From positions 15,000,768 through 15,064,767 of the forward strand of contig OW203745.1 in NCBI GenBank assembly GCA_934045075.1: a stretch of DNA of 64,000 nucleotides. Direction: 5' to 3'. The stretch comes from Yponomeuta sedellus. Lineage: Eukaryota > Arthropoda > Insecta > Lepidoptera > Yponomeutidae. Positions 9,191 to 20,604 of this stretch are shown here, one piece after another. The notes below the pieces were generated by a model. The model did not search any database. It was not told where the DNA came from and saw nothing but the letters and a program-made list of their open reading frames with translations. Position numbers and translations under genes: made by a program. Numbering within the stretch: the first letter of the stretch is position 1; every line of letters begins with the position of its first letter.

Positions 9191-10375
9191 CGTGGTTTCG
9201 CGCGCCTTTGTATCCGTTTTGGCGGGCGCTTTGACAGCGCTGTCGCAAAGAGGTTCTGAGTAATTAGGTAGATACAGGTAGCATGGGCAGGTGAAGAAAA
9301 AAATATCTAAAAATGTTTACCTACTCTAATTTAAGTGTAGGGAGGTAAAATAAATAAAAAATCCTTAATTGGTACATACCACGTTACAGTCGTAAAAAAA
9401 TTTTTACAAACTAATAATTTGCACGTGGATATTTTTTTTCATAATATAACTAAAGGTAAAACTTTAAAACAAAGGGTCCAGTATACAGGCGAAGGCCTGC
9501 CCCAAATAAGTTTAGGGAGGGAGGTAGGCACTCTAATAAAAATATTATCTTTTTTATTTCATTTATTTATTCAAGCCATACAAAAAAATATAAATATAAA
9601 AAAATTTATACAAAAAAAAACACACTTACATAATTTGCCAAACTGCTAATGCAGTTTATCTCAAGATTTTATTCTACGTTTTGGCGGCGTGATCAATATT
9701 ATGTAGGTATTATAATATGTCTATGCAAAATTTCGGACCTCTAGAACCATTCCTCTCTGAGCTAGGCCGCGGAGAGACAGACGTACAGATGGACGGGCAG
9801 GCGAAACTATAAGGGTTCCTCGTGGACTTCGGAATCCGAGAAACCAAGTGAAAAGTGTTGTTATAATCTGCCTAATTTCCAGGAACAAAGACAATTTCGC
9901 GTTACGTAATTTGTGGACGTCCCGTCCCCAAGGGGATAGTACAAAAACGCGACCCCCTCCCCTCTAACGGAAATGCGGACAAATTGCATCGCGTGGAATT
10001 ATTTTCGGACCACATCTCTCACCTGTCAACGCTGTACACTGAGCGGTGTTCACAGGAGGTACAGTCTGCTGACACCCTGCTGGTCTAATTCTAATTTCTT
10101 TCTGAATGTTAGGTATACTTTTAGTTGTATTTTTAATAGGTTATTTGACAGGGTTCTGAAAACCTGAAAACCGACTGATTTTTCGTCGGTGTTTAAAAAC
10201 GACCGTTTTTAGCGGAAATGGAAAAAGCGGAAAGCGGAAAGTCCTAGGATGTTGATACTAGGTTGTCTAGTCTAGGCTGTTGGTATGCTCTAAAAATTCT
10301 GATTTTTACGGACCATGGATTTTTGAGATTAACTTTTTGAGAAAAAGGTATTATAAAACAAGTTTATTTCCATTC

Positions 10376-10560
10376 AAGTGATTAGAATCAATCACCTGGG
10401 TTAGGCAACAACAGGCACGGTCAGGTACTGGATGGGTGAATGTGACTACCGCTATAATTATAGTGGTATTTTTTTTCCGAGCGATTGCGTCCTCCACAAA
10501 GGCATGTTAAGCCGTTGGTGCCGGCTGTCATGTAATAGCAGTCGTTAAAACACGTTGTCG
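10376..10560 (+). mobile_element. 5S-rRNA-derived SINE (SINE3 type)
   Basis: 'aatcacctgggttaggcaacaacaggcacggtcaggtactggatgggtgaatg' is a decayed 5S rRNA internal-control-region segment. It is followed by the 'cgagcgattgcgt' junction and 'gccgttggtgccggctgtcatgtaat' SINE body. Confidence 0.75.
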
Positions 10561-10959
10561 TTGATTTTGATGCATCAATTAATTGGGAAGGTCAGAGCCG
10601 TGAGCTGGCTCACTTTTACTGTATTCTTGGTGAAGAAAACATATCCTTACACCAGTTTTAAAAGATAAAGATAAAAACGTTTATTGCCATATAAAAAGTA
10701 GGTACATCATATAGGTACGGACCCCCACACTAGGCTATGCCTGTCCCGTGGGATGGAAGTAATAATTAACCATATATATGTACGGCTACAGAGTTTTATA
10801 ACAATTAAATTTTATCTTATGAGCTAAATGAAAATTAAATCAAAAAGATATGCAGGTACCTACTTAAAAAAAATTATGAGGATCAATAACACAAATTGAA
10901 ATAATTTATATACTCACAAACAGACCCAAAAGTTAATAGTTTGCGTTATATTATATATT

Positions 10960-10961
<2 letters not shown>

Positions 10962-11021
<60 letters not shown>
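10962..11021. repeat. (TG)n microsatellite
   Basis: About 30 uninterrupted TG dinucleotides. Confidence 0.98.
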
Positions 11022-11024
<3 letters not shown>

Positions 11025-11124
11025 ATGCAGTGCATATATTTATTTATCGTATATTCCATTTTCAGAGAGTACTCAACTGTTCTGTTCTGATTCATCATAA
11101 GTCCAGCCCGTAAGACATTTAGAA

Positions 11125-11335
11125 ATTATCAATTAAGGGTATAGACCCTTAATTCACAATCTGCAGATAAAGTTCCGGATATGCTATGTGCAACCAGGGC
11201 TGCCGTTTGTTCTAAATTTGAAGCCATAAACGAACACACGCAATATAGGAAAATTTATTTAATAGAACAAACGGCAGCCCTGGTTACGGATAGCTTATCT
11301 GGAACTTTATTTGATGATTGTAAAACAGGGCCTTA
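11125..11335. mobile_element. MITE with inverted 'aaccagggctgccgtttgtt' arms
   Basis: Left arm 'ataaagttccgg..aaccagggctgccgtttgttct' (about 11167-11214) and right arm 'agaacaaacggcagccctggtt..ggaactttat' (about 11263-11309). Non-coding. Confidence 0.75.
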
Positions 11336-11409
11336 GTCTCTGAGGTGGAACATTGGTTACAATTGTAGAGATAGACCATTTTGTTGTGTATTATATATGT
11401 AAATGTCCT

Positions 11410-11664
11410 GCTTATCTACACAAAAAGCTGGAGTGGTCGTCCCGTCAGCGCTATGTACATAAGGACAGAATCCTTATTCCCGCGCATTGTACGAAGGCTT
11501 TCCGTGGCAGTTTTAAGTATGCGGCGTCTAAGTGCTGGAATGATATTCCTCCCCCAGTCCGCGATGCACCGAGTAGATGTGCCTTTGGGCGTAAGCTCAG
11601 GGCATATTTGCTGGAGCAGCAGAGACTTCCCTATCCTGTCCAAACTTCTCGCCGCCTTTACTAA
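11410..11664 (+). pseudogene. LINE ORF2 C-terminal remnant
   Basis: The frame contains a KAASKCWNDIPPPVRDA-like block (here KYAASKCWNDIPPPVRDA), then F..KLRAYLLEQQ. This is the 'WN.LP..IR....F...L..YL' ending typical of CR1/Jockey-group reverse transcriptases. RT and endonuclease domains are absent. Confidence 0.7.
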
Positions 11665-11732
11665 ACTTGACTAATTAATTGACTATGTGATCGCATCAGC
11701 GACGGCTGTCTTAATTTCACTTTGTTCGTTTT

Positions 11733-12253
11733 TAGGGTTCCGTACCTCAAAAGGAAAAAACGGAACCCTTATAGGATCACTTTGTTGTCCGTCTGTCCGT
11801 CCGTCCGTCCGTCTGTCAAGACCCTTTTTCTCAGGAACGCGTGGAGGTATGAAGCTGAAATTCATATCAATTACTCAGGTCTACTGTCCCTTGAAGCTGT
11901 GAAAAAATCAAACTTCTAAGCCAACGCAATCAAAAGATACAGCCGTTTATGCCGCAAATTTTCGACACTTGCAAGGGAATCAAAACCTACAGGGTGCTTC
12001 CCGTGAACTCAGAATCTTGAAATTTGGTACGAAGCAACGTCTTATAGCATAGATAAAGGAAAAATTACGAAAACCATAAATTTTTAGTTACATCACATAA
12101 TATATATTTTTTTAATAATTTTAAACTTACTACCCATTTCCTCATAAACGCGTAGAGGTATTAAATTGAAATTCATACCAAATACTCAGGTCTATAATAC
12201 AGGTTTGTACGGAACCCTCGGTGCGCGAGTCTGACTCGCACTTGGCCGGTTTT
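11733..12253 (+). repeat. Lepidopteran 'agggttccgtacc' repeat, full copy
   Basis: Begins 'tagggttccgtacctcaaaagg', includes a run of 'gtccgtccgtccgtcc', and ends 'gagtctgactcgcacttggccggttttt'. An almost identical copy in opposite orientation is at 17226-17756. Fragments are at 9730-9845, 54005-54080 and 58028-58075. Confidence 0.85.
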
Positions 12254-12259
12254 TTTTTG

Positions 12260-13080
12260 TTATTATTTTATTGTTTATGTATATTTGTTACGCATATGGT
12301 ATTTGTTTTTATTGGATAAATTATAATATACATAAGTATTATCGAGAGTATTTAAATTACGACATACCGACCCGCGCACTGGGACACTCGTGAGATATTC
12401 TCAGGTACTGACTGAAAACCAGCGCTGAGGGCTCCAACCCTCAGCAAAATGCTGAGTCAGCTGCCTTTTGCAGCAACGGAAACACACCGCAACAAAACTG
12501 CTTAAATTGTCTGTACTAACTTACCCTTTGATTGCTCTCCGATAAGTTTATTACGTATTTGTTAGATGTTTTGTGTGTGTGACTGTTGTAGCAATAAATG
12601 TTTCTCTTTCTTTCTCTTTATATTCGCGGAAAAAAGGAGAATCTGAAACGTTGTGCAAACGCTGTATTTACTGATGGTGTAGGAAGTTGGAAGAACCTTT
12701 TCTTGAGCATATCATCATAGTTGGCAACTAATTTAAAACTGACTTACGTACTGAGGCCACTAGTCTCATATAAAAAAGTCTCCTAACACTGAGGACTTGA
12801 GCATCTTGGTAGAGTGCAGTAGTTGAGTTTGATATCAGTCTCTGCAGTCTGCTGTACCCTCGCTAAGATAACCCTGGTGTCCCGGGCGCCATCAATATTT
12901 CACCGCGCCCGCTGCTGCAGCCCAACTATAAATTCGCCCGACGTTTTCACTGCAGCCGGCTACCCACGTTCTTGATTTAACTGGCTTCTGGTCTGTTTAT
13001 TCTTTTAGTCGAAGAAAAAAGCTGAGTAAATAGCCTCTATCTGTGGCCGGTTCTAAGTAAACACAACTATCCTACTTAAA
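12260..13080. other. Non-coding stretch, no gene seen
   Basis: No recognisable protein, RNA gene or clear repeat boundary. It contains short low-complexity T-rich tracts only. Confidence 0.5.
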
Positions 13081-13104
13081 ATCATCACTCTAATTACTCT
13101 TATT

Positions 13105-13470
13105 GCTCATAGCCCGTGATGCCTGCGTGATCTTAAACGATCACGAAGGTTAAGCAACATAGGGCACGTTCAGTGCATGGATGGTTGACCGACTATGACT
13201 AACGCTAGTGGCATATTTCCGATCGGTTCCGTGCTTCGCAAGGCACGTTAAGCAGTTGGAGCAGGCTGCCGTCGATAGATGGCAGTCGTTAAGCCAAGTC
13301 AGAGGCCTTAGGGCGGCTTGAAAACTTCTGAAAGTAAGATCAGCCACTAGTCTTGCAAGCCTCCACTAATCCGGACTTGGCCCCCGTGGTGGAGTGGGTA
13401 TGGCCTATACCTTCCTTAGAGAAGAGACCCGTGCCCCTCGGTTGGGGACATAATGGGTTGGTGATGATGA
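13105..13470 (+). mobile_element. 5S-rRNA-derived SINE, near full length
   Basis: Head 'gatcttaaacgatcacgaaggttaagcaacatagggcacg...gcatggatggttgaccg' is recognisably 5S rRNA. It is followed by the common SINE body 'gcttcgcaaggcacgttaagc' and tail 'cggacttggcccccgtggtgg...ttggggacat'. Confidence 0.8.
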
Positions 13471-13478
13471 ATTACACT

Positions 13479-13663
13479 TCACACTAATATCATAAAAGCG
13501 AAAGTTTGTGAGTGTGTATGTTTGTTACTTTCACATCTAAACGGCTGGAGCGATTTTTATAAAATTTGGTATGGAGTTAGCTGACACCGTGGCTTAACGG
13601 GAAAATATCTTATTCCCATGGGAAAATCGATAAACCGCGGGTAACACCTAGGGGCACAGCTAG
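13479..13663 (+). mobile_element. Short Helitron-like element
   Basis: Starts TCACACTAATATCATAAAAG and ends with a GC-rich hairpin region followed by GCACAGCTAG and a host T. The body is 'gcgaaagtttgtgagtgtgt...ctaaacggctggagcg'. Related copies are at 21894-22099 (minus) and 51233-51443. The 5'-TC, 3'-hairpin and CTAG ends suggest a non-autonomous Helitron; no Rep/helicase is present. Confidence 0.6.
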
Positions 13664-14149
13664 TATGAATATAAAAGATGTTTGATACTGAAACACGCAA
13701 TAAAGCTTTAACGGAATTATATGAAACTTGGCATACAGATAAACAAAGATCTGAATTGAGGCAGGATACTTCCTATCCCGGTAATATGTTCCCGTGGCAT
13801 AATATTTGATTGTAACCGGTTGCCGTAGCATTTTTTGAAGCGAAAATCTAATATATTTATTTATTGAGTAACCATGGTAACAGGAATACGGTACGAAGTT
13901 CGGGACAGTTAGTAATTACATAACTTGCGGAGTAACATTTTTAAACTGCATTTGAGGAGTATTTTAGAGGAATCGTGAGCGTGTAAGTAAATTTTAGCGT
14001 TTAGTAAGTTTTTCTTAACCCTCTTCTTGGTGTTGCATAAATATTTTCAGTCTATACCTAAACTCTTTTTGGGTTATCCAATGAATACAATTCTCCGTCA
14101 GCCACTCTGGATCTTAGACAAGGTGACTAATTACCTCCATTCCATTAGC

Positions 14150-14230
14150 ACTCAACCAAACCCCGACCAATCAACGTCGAGTATATAAGCCAATCACGGC
14201 TCGCCACGTAAGACTCGCCTCGGACATACG
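14150..14230 (+). promoter_or_regulatory. CCAAT/TATA-like cluster without a gene
   Basis: 'gaccaatcaacgtcgagtatataagccaatcacgg' combines two CCAAT boxes and a TATATAAG. No open frame follows. It could be a chance or repeat-borne promoter. Confidence 0.25.
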
Positions 14231-14444
14231 ACTTATTGTCCAATTGAATTTGAAACGGGGACGTTGGAATTTCAATTTTCGAAATGGTCGATCGGTGTAA
14301 TTTCAACCGCTGCTGGTGAAATGATTGGTTCTGGATTTTATTGTGGCTCTTTTATCGTTTTTACAAAAAAATACAAATGATTAGTGCAAGCAACAAAAAA
14401 AATGTAGGTAGGTACCGGCGAAAAATGCAGTAACAGTAAAAGTT

Positions 14445-14745
14445 CGGGTTAGTGCATTAAAAATAAAAATAGTATAATCATGTGGGTACAGCGATATCAT
14501 TCCGATGTAAAAACCTAACTGCAAAGTAGGTACTCGGGGCTGTAAGTGATGCAAATTACTTCAGCCAGATGTCGCTGCCTGTACGTAATACAGAGAATAG
14601 TGTAAAGAGGTTCGAAATTTCACTGATGCCGGTGAGTCGCCCATTAGCTCAGTTGGAAAGAGCGCTGGCACGGATAGCCAGAGGTCGCGGGTTCGAACCC
14701 GGCATCGGTGGAATTTTTAGCCTCTAAATAGGTTTTTAACATAGA
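14445..14745 (+). repeat. tRNA-cassette repeat unit
   Basis: Plus-strand unit starting 'cgggttagtgcattaaaaataaaaatag' and ending 'tttttagcctctaaataggttttta'. The tRNA-like core is at 14638-14710 (acceptor 3' arm ATCGGTG, one substitution; one extra base in the D-loop, TTGGAAAGAGC). No clear target duplication. Confidence 0.85.
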
Positions 14746-14964
14746 TAAGGAGCCCAGCGAGGGGCCCCCTTGGCCATACCTACATAGAATAAATAGAATG
14801 GAACCTACCTAATAGACGTGCCGCGATGTGAGGGGTGTTTCAGTCAAAATGGCTGAAAGCCGTGTTGTAATCTTATTTTATTGAAAATATTGGTAATCTC
14901 TTTTTTTATAAAACTAAATCAGTGTCTTCAATCCTTTTACCTAATTTGTACTTTCCCCTTCTTC

Positions 14965-15190
14965 TTCAGGCTATATTAGTCCACTGCTGGACATAGCCCT
15001 TCCCTAATGAGCGCCATAGCGCAAGTTGTGCCATCATTAGGGGGTAATGCCCATAATCCCCACGCTGGGCAAGCGGGTTGGTGATCGCAGTTTGGTGGAA
15101 TTGTACTGCAGGGGGCGCTGCTGCCCACCCCCCGGTTTGTATCCCTTAGTCGCCTTTGACGACACCCGCGGGTATAATTTGGGTACTTTC
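14965..15190 (-). repeat. LINE/RTE-like 3' tail ('tagtccactgctgg' family)
   Basis: 'tatattagtccactgctggacatagccc...gcgccatagcgc...gggggcgctgctgcccaccccccgg...gacgacacccgcgg'. Copies recur at 21345-21505, 26550-26695, 28335-28550, 41490-41635 and 55392-55625. Non-coding tail. Confidence 0.75.
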
Positions 15191-15549
15191 CCGTAATATG
15201 GTTAAATCTTTGATTATTTGATACCGTCGTCACAACTATTATTTTGTATAGTCAGAGATTCCCTTTTCTCACCTCAGTCCTTGATAATAATAACTATAGA
15301 AAACCTGTTATTTGGAACTTGCTCTTATTGAAAGAGGAGTCAATAATAGAAATTACACTTTGCTTCCCGCCACCCTTTACAATAATAATAGAAGCCACAT
15401 TGTAACAACTTTTCCAATAAACTGTTCATATTAATTTCACACATAACTGAACGCCTCTACCGCAGAGAGCTAAAACTTTACAGTAAATATTAAATATTCG
15501 CGTTTGCCCATTCAGCCGTCCATATTCTGATGCACGACATCGATATCAA

Positions 15550-15870
15550 CCCTTTATATATCCCCACTGCTGGGGCACGGAACTCTTCCTGTATCACAGG
15601 ACGGTTAGGTTAGGCCATACTCCACCACGGGGGCCAAGTCCGGGTTGGTGGAGGATATAAGGCCTCTGACATGGCTTAACAACAGCCGGCACCAACGGCT
15701 TAGCGTGCGAAGCACGGAAGCGCTCCGAAAAAATGCCACTAGCAGTAGTCATGAGATGGTTACCCAACCAGTACCTGACCGCGCCTGTTGTTGCTTAACC
15801 CAAGTGATTGATTACAGTCACTCGGTTCCTCTAGGCCACGAGCGCTGCGATGCATTACATAACAATACAT
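15550..15870 (-). mobile_element. 5S-derived SINE, minus strand
   Basis: Minus-strand SINE body ('ccactgctggggcacgg', 'ccaccacgggggccaagtccgg') running into a 5S-like head at 15765-15845 ('ggttacccaaccagtacctgaccgcgcctgttgttgcttaacccaagtga'). Confidence 0.75.
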
Positions 15871-16226
15871 TTAAAATAACAATCCTTAGATACATAAACG
15901 ATTAAGGCGCTTCGGGGTGCTAACTCGCGCCACCAATGGAAAAAATAATCATAACATATTTTATAATACGTTTTTATCTAAAAGTGAACATCTTAACATT
16001 TTTAAGAATCGATAGACTAGAACTTTAATCGATTTCCGGAAAGTGATTAAAGCCACTGGTTGTTGATTCCAGTTTTTGGACCCCGCTTTAGCGCCATAAC
16101 TATATTTTTAATTGCTTTTCCTTTGGATTGGCAACTTCAAGCGCTGAGGTATTTGAACAGTTGAGACACTCAGGTTGCCTCACGGTGTTTTCCTTCACGG
16201 GTCATCGCCGTTAGTAAACCTTAAGG

Positions 16227-16416
16227 TTTTAAAAACCTATTTAGACGCTGAAAAAATCCACCCATGCCGGGATTCGAACCCGCGACCTCTGGCTATACGT
16301 GCCAGCGCTCTTTCCAACTGAGCTAATGGGCGACTTATGGGTGGATTTTTTAGCCTCTAAATAGGTTTTTAAAATTGTCCTTAGCACGGGTTAGTGCATT
16401 AAAAATAAAAATAGTA
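16227..16416. repeat. tRNA-cassette repeat, hairpin form
   Basis: Flanked by TAAACCTTAAGG (16215-16226) and TAAACCTTATGG (16417-16428), 11 of 12 matching. It holds a minus-strand end motif, a minus-strand cassette at 16259-16332 with loop ACGTATA (nominal anticodon changed to GTA), then a plus-strand end motif and A-rich end 'gcattaaaaataaaaatag'. Confidence 0.85.
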
Positions 16417-16847
16417 TAAACCTTATGGTGTTGATATTTCGTTTTCAAGAAACTGTAGCGCAACGGTTACCGATCGCTTCGGAATCCGGTTATCGTATTT
16501 TGTCAGTGACGTGTGTGGTTTCCGGCCTTTCGGGAATACGCAAAATGAAGTTTGTTTGGGGCATGATTTACATTTTACGATGTATTGTAGTGCAGTCGAT
16601 TTGTAAAGGGCGATACGATTTATATTCTTGTGAAATGTAGTATTGGATTTGGTTCTGGCGATTTTCCATTTTCATTCTAACAAAATAAATATACACTCGC
16701 ATAAAGAATTGACTTAGGCGGCACGACAGCTAGTCTATAATAATAAAAGATGCCGGAAATTTTCAAGTAATGTATTTAAATTCAATATTAAATATCACGT
16801 CAAATTCTTTATTATACTTAATCAGGCACGTCGACATTTGAGCACTA

Positions 16848-17126
16848 TTTTTTTAAAAACCTATTTAGAGGCTAAAAATTTCACCCATGCCGGGATTCGA
16901 ACCCGCAACCTCTGGCTATCCGTGCCAGCGCTCTACCAATTGAGCTAATGGGCGACTCACCGGCATCAGTGAAATTTCGAACCTCTTTACACTATTCTCT
17001 GTATTACGTACAGGCAGCGACATCTGGCTTAAGCAAATTGCATCACTTAGGAATTTTTAGCCTCTAAATAGGTTTTTAAATTTGTTCCTTAGCACGGGTT
17101 AGTGCATTAAAAATAAAAATAGTGTA
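16848..17126. repeat. tRNA-cassette repeat with 12-bp TSD
   Basis: Perfect duplication ATTTGAGCACTA at 16836-16847 and 17127-17138. The inside is a minus-strand unit with cassette 16882-16954, truncated in the body, then a plus-strand end segment 'tttttagcctctaaatagg...gtgcattaaaaataaaaatagtgt'. Confidence 0.9.
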
Positions 17127-17225
17127 ATTTGAGCACTAGCTTAAGTACATCGGCACTTTAAACTTAATATTATTATGACGTAAATATTAAGGTAACTACT
17201 GGTAACTTTATTGAATTATCCCATT

Positions 17226-17756
17226 AAAAAACCGGCCAAGTGCGAGTCAGACTCGCGCACCGAGGGTTCCGTACAAACCTGTATTATAGACCTGAGTATT
17301 TGGTATGAATTTCAATTTAATACCTCTACGCGTTTATGAGGAAATGGGTAGTAAGTTTAAAATTATTAAAAAAAAAATATATTATGTGATGTAACTAAAA
17401 ATTTATGGTTTTCGTAATTTTTCCTTTATCTATGCTATAAGACGTTGCTTCGTACCAAATTTCAAGATTCTGAGTTCACGGGAAGCACCCTGTAGGTTTT
17501 GATTCCCTTGCAAGTGTCGAAAATTTGCGGCATAAACGGCTGTATCTTTTGATTGCGTTGGCTTAGAAGTTTGATTTTTTCACAGCTTCAAGGGACAGTA
17601 GACCTGAGTAATTGATATAAATTTCAGCTTCATACCTCCACGCGTTCCTGAGAAAAAGGGTCTTGACAGACGGACGGACGGACGGACAGACGGACAACAA
17701 AGTGATCCTATAAGGGTTCCGTTTTTTCCTTTTGAGGTACGGAACCCTAAAAATGA
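17226..17756 (-). repeat. Second full copy of the 'agggttccgtacc' repeat
   Basis: Minus-strand copy matching 11733-12253 almost base for base ('aaaccggccaagtgcgagtcagactcgcgc ... ggtacggaaccctaaaa'). The two form a ~0.5 kb inverted pair 5 kb apart. Confidence 0.9.
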
Positions 17757-17970
17757 CTTACGTTGTAAATAAATCAAACAAATACTTACAGTACACATTG
17801 TAACTAAAAATAAATTAACAAAACTTATTAGAAAACAAAAACATTATCTAGGTAACTATTTCTACCTATTTTGAGCATAGAACATCCTTAAAAAGTATTT
17901 GAACTATCTTATAAAGAGGTAGCTTAACATTTTAACACTATGGCAACGAGCCATGACAGTTAATCAACTA

Positions 17971-18269
17971 TTTTAAAAACCTATTTAGAAGCTAAAAAAT
18001 CCTAATTGCAAGGTAGGTACTCGGGGCTGCAAGTGATGCAAATTACTTCAGCCAGATGTCGCTGCCTGTACGTAATACAGAGATTATTGTCAAGAGGTTC
18101 GAAATTTCACTGATGCCGGTAGTCGCCTATTGACTCAGTTAAAAGAGAGCTCTCGCACGGTTAGGCAGAGGTCGCGGGTTCGACTCCCGGCATGGGTGGA
18201 ATTTTTAGCCTCTAAATAGGTTTTTAAAATTGTCCTTAGCACGGGTTAGTGAATTAAAAAAAGAGTATT
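17971..18269. repeat. tRNA-cassette repeat with TSD
   Basis: GTTAATCAACTA (17959-17970) and GTTAACCAACTA (18270-18281) flank it. The left end motif is inverted; the plus-strand body has a degenerate cassette at 18124-18198 (D-arm and anticodon arm damaged, B-box intact). Confidence 0.88.
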
Positions 18270-18569
18270 GTTAACCAACTAACCAACAATGTTTATTGGG
18301 TACTTTGAACTTTAATAGAGAACTTGCACAAAACTGTTTTCATATCATTGGAGAGGCAAGGTTACCCCACACTAGGATACCCTGTGTCGTGGGAACCAGA
18401 AACAGTGACATCACAAACACGTAAACATCCAAGACCTGAGTTTATTTTTATCCCCAGCCGGTGATCAAAGCCGGTGATCATCACCTAACTACATTATACT
18501 CGTATGTATCCAATTCATGTATTTTTTTCGTAGTACAGACTTTCGTAACCCAATAAACTTCTTATTCTG

Positions 18570-18735
18570 TATGTAATACAGAGAATATTGTAAAGAGATT
18601 CGAAATTTCACTTATGCCAGTGAGTCACCCATTGGCTCAGTTGGAAAGAGCGCTGGCACGGAAACCCAGAGGTCGCGGGTTCGAATCCCGGCATGGGTGG
18701 ATTTTTGAGCCTCTAAATAGGTTCTTATAAGTCGT
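18570..18735 (+). repeat. Truncated tRNA-cassette repeat
   Basis: Starts inside the body at 'gtaatacagagaatattg', with cassette 18626-18699 (acceptor CACCCAT, fully Watson-Crick with ATGGGTG; loop altered to ACGGAAA). The end motif finishes at about 18726. 'ttcttat' occurs on both sides, which is inconclusive as a TSD. Confidence 0.8.
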
Positions 18736-19204
18736 TTAGAATTAATGTAATTTCGCGTTATTTAAGACCTGTAAAAACAAAAAAAACTTTAGGTATTTTT
18801 TCTGTTAGGGTCATTATACGTTTTCTATGGTATAAAAAAAACAAGGCCACTCCAATCTAACTTTGTGCAAATTCCCCATTTACCGTATCAAAAGTAACTC
18901 GCAACTCGAAACTAAATTAAACATGGATCTTGGACTACAATACTATAGTTGGTACTTACGTAAGTATTACAATATAAGAGATCTTAACTCTTTCTGCAAT
19001 CAGTTTTTTTTTTCAAAGTGGATACAGCGTGTATACCAGTGCATCTGTAACAAAAACAATTAGTAATAAATAACAATAGTTGGAGCGGGCAGACCAGTGG
19101 ATAGAACAGTAGGTAGAAACAATGGACTCGGAAGCGAGAGACCTAGATTAGATTGCGTAACTTACAAAACAAAGTCATTGGTACCTGACCAGTACGGGCA
19201 GGTA

Positions 19205-19470
19205 CCAATGATTATACTATTTTTATTTTTAATGCACTAACCCGTGCTAAGGACAAATTTAAAAAACCTATTTAGAGGCTAAAAATTTCACCCATGCCTC
19301 TTTACACTATTCTCATAATACAGAGAATAGTGTAAAGAGGTTCGAAATTTCACTGATGCCGGTGAGTCGCCCATTGGCTCAATTGGTAGAGCGCTGGCAC
19401 GGATAGCCAGAGGTTGCGGGCTCGGATCCCGGCATGGGTGAAATTTTTAGCCTCTAAATAGGTTTTAAAA
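19205..19470. repeat. tRNA-cassette repeat, inverted arrangement
   Basis: Left: minus-strand end ('actatttttatttttaatgcactaacccg...tttcacccatgcc'). A hairpin 'cctctttacactattctc/ gagaatagtgtaaagagg' lies at 19299-19341. Then a plus-strand cassette at 19368-19440 (B-box GGCTCGGATCC, altered) and end motif. Confidence 0.85.
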
Positions 19471-19497
19471 AACTAGAATGGACATTTAATTCGCATT

Positions 19498-19655
19498 TTA
19501 TTACATAACATAACATAACATTTACATACAGGCACATACATTGCTTCTGGCCCCACACTAGGATACCCTGTGTTTTTTTTGTTTCCAGCCGGGATTCGAA
19601 CCCGGGCCCTCTTGCATGGTAGGCAGACGCGCTACCGCTACGCCACAGAGGTCGT
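19498..19655 (-). mobile_element. tRNA-derived SINE, minus strand
   Basis: 'ataacataacatttacatacaggcacatacattgcttctggccccacactaggataccctgtg' tail, then the head complement 'ccgggattcgaacccgggccctcttgcatgg...cgctacgccacagaggtc'. Same family as 7668-7815 and 27000-27197. Confidence 0.8.
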
Positions 19656-19869
19656 CAATTCGCATTTTATTTCCTTTGCTGTATGTGAAAAGGTTAGACT
19701 GGAAAGCCCTACGTTCTTAGTTTTTACCTCGGATGAGATTTCCATTCGTGATTTTCGTTTGAAAACCTTCTCATTCTAAAAGGGCGTTTAAGCAAAAAAG
19801 AACAGAATTATCGTCGTGTATCGTTGTCAACATTGAAGCTTGTAAAAAAACTGTCACTGCTCTTAGTTA

Positions 19870-19985
19870 GAATATTTTCGGGACTTAATCGCGTAGTAAT
19901 TTATTGCTATTTTACCTCGACGTTTCGACGACGTTACAGTCATCGCGGTCACGAGAAGACTGATTATTCTATGTGTACAAGTAGC
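19870..19985 (+). repeat. Penelope-like terminal fragment
   Basis: 'tcgacgtttcgacgacgttacagtcatcgcggtcacgag' is the Penelope-type end pattern. The same segment is at 30140-30215, and a cousin with 'gaagtttcggaagcgttacagttgctgtggtctcggg' is at 41690-41745. Confidence 0.55.
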
Positions 19986-20531
19986 GAAAGTTTAAAATAT
20001 GTTGTCTCTGCTCTGTCAGTGATTTTTGCTTTGACCGTTGACATTTTGGTTTAGTATCTTCACAGGTCTTAAATATGCAAGTGGTCTGTTCTGATATGCG
20101 CCTGCTACCCTTCTATAATTTATTTATGACGCGATACTTTTATTGTAGATAGAAAGTAAAAAATACTCTATTTCATTTCTATTAGTCTCAATTCTCTCTC
20201 TTAATTTAAACACCCAATGCTAAGGTTGGCTGGAAGAGATCTCTGTTAGAGATAAGTTCGCCTTTGAAACAAATTTTATGTAATGTTATTTCGTTTTTAC
20301 TGTTTGCAATAAAGAATATATTTTTAGTCTCACAAATGTGACCAACTGTGACAAGGACGGGGGAGGGGTCAAATCATGAAATTCATATGACGCAATTTAT
20401 GGATGGCCCCTTACAACTTTGTCACATTAACTTCTTCCCGCCTGATGTATGAGAAAGCGACTATTTTCACTTTGACAAGGTACTGAAGTATATGTTAGTG
20501 TACGTGACTGTACTGCCGTTTCTCATCTCAC

Positions 20532-20604
20532 CTTCACCAGGGACGTGTGCGAACAGAACTTCGTCCAATGTGATGTTTTTCACATACACGCCAGTAAAAA
20601 CGTT
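20532..20604 (-). CDS. GH27 exon 9 (last exon found)
   Basis: NVFTGVYVKNITLDEVLFAH then VPGE plus one base, matching the family pattern 'DVFTG...ITL...V.P.G'. Acceptor TTTGTTCCAG, donor AAG|GTGAGATG. Reading through the donor gives about 22 further codons to a TGA, an alternative ending; a short last exon further left is more in keeping with the family. Confidence 0.8.
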
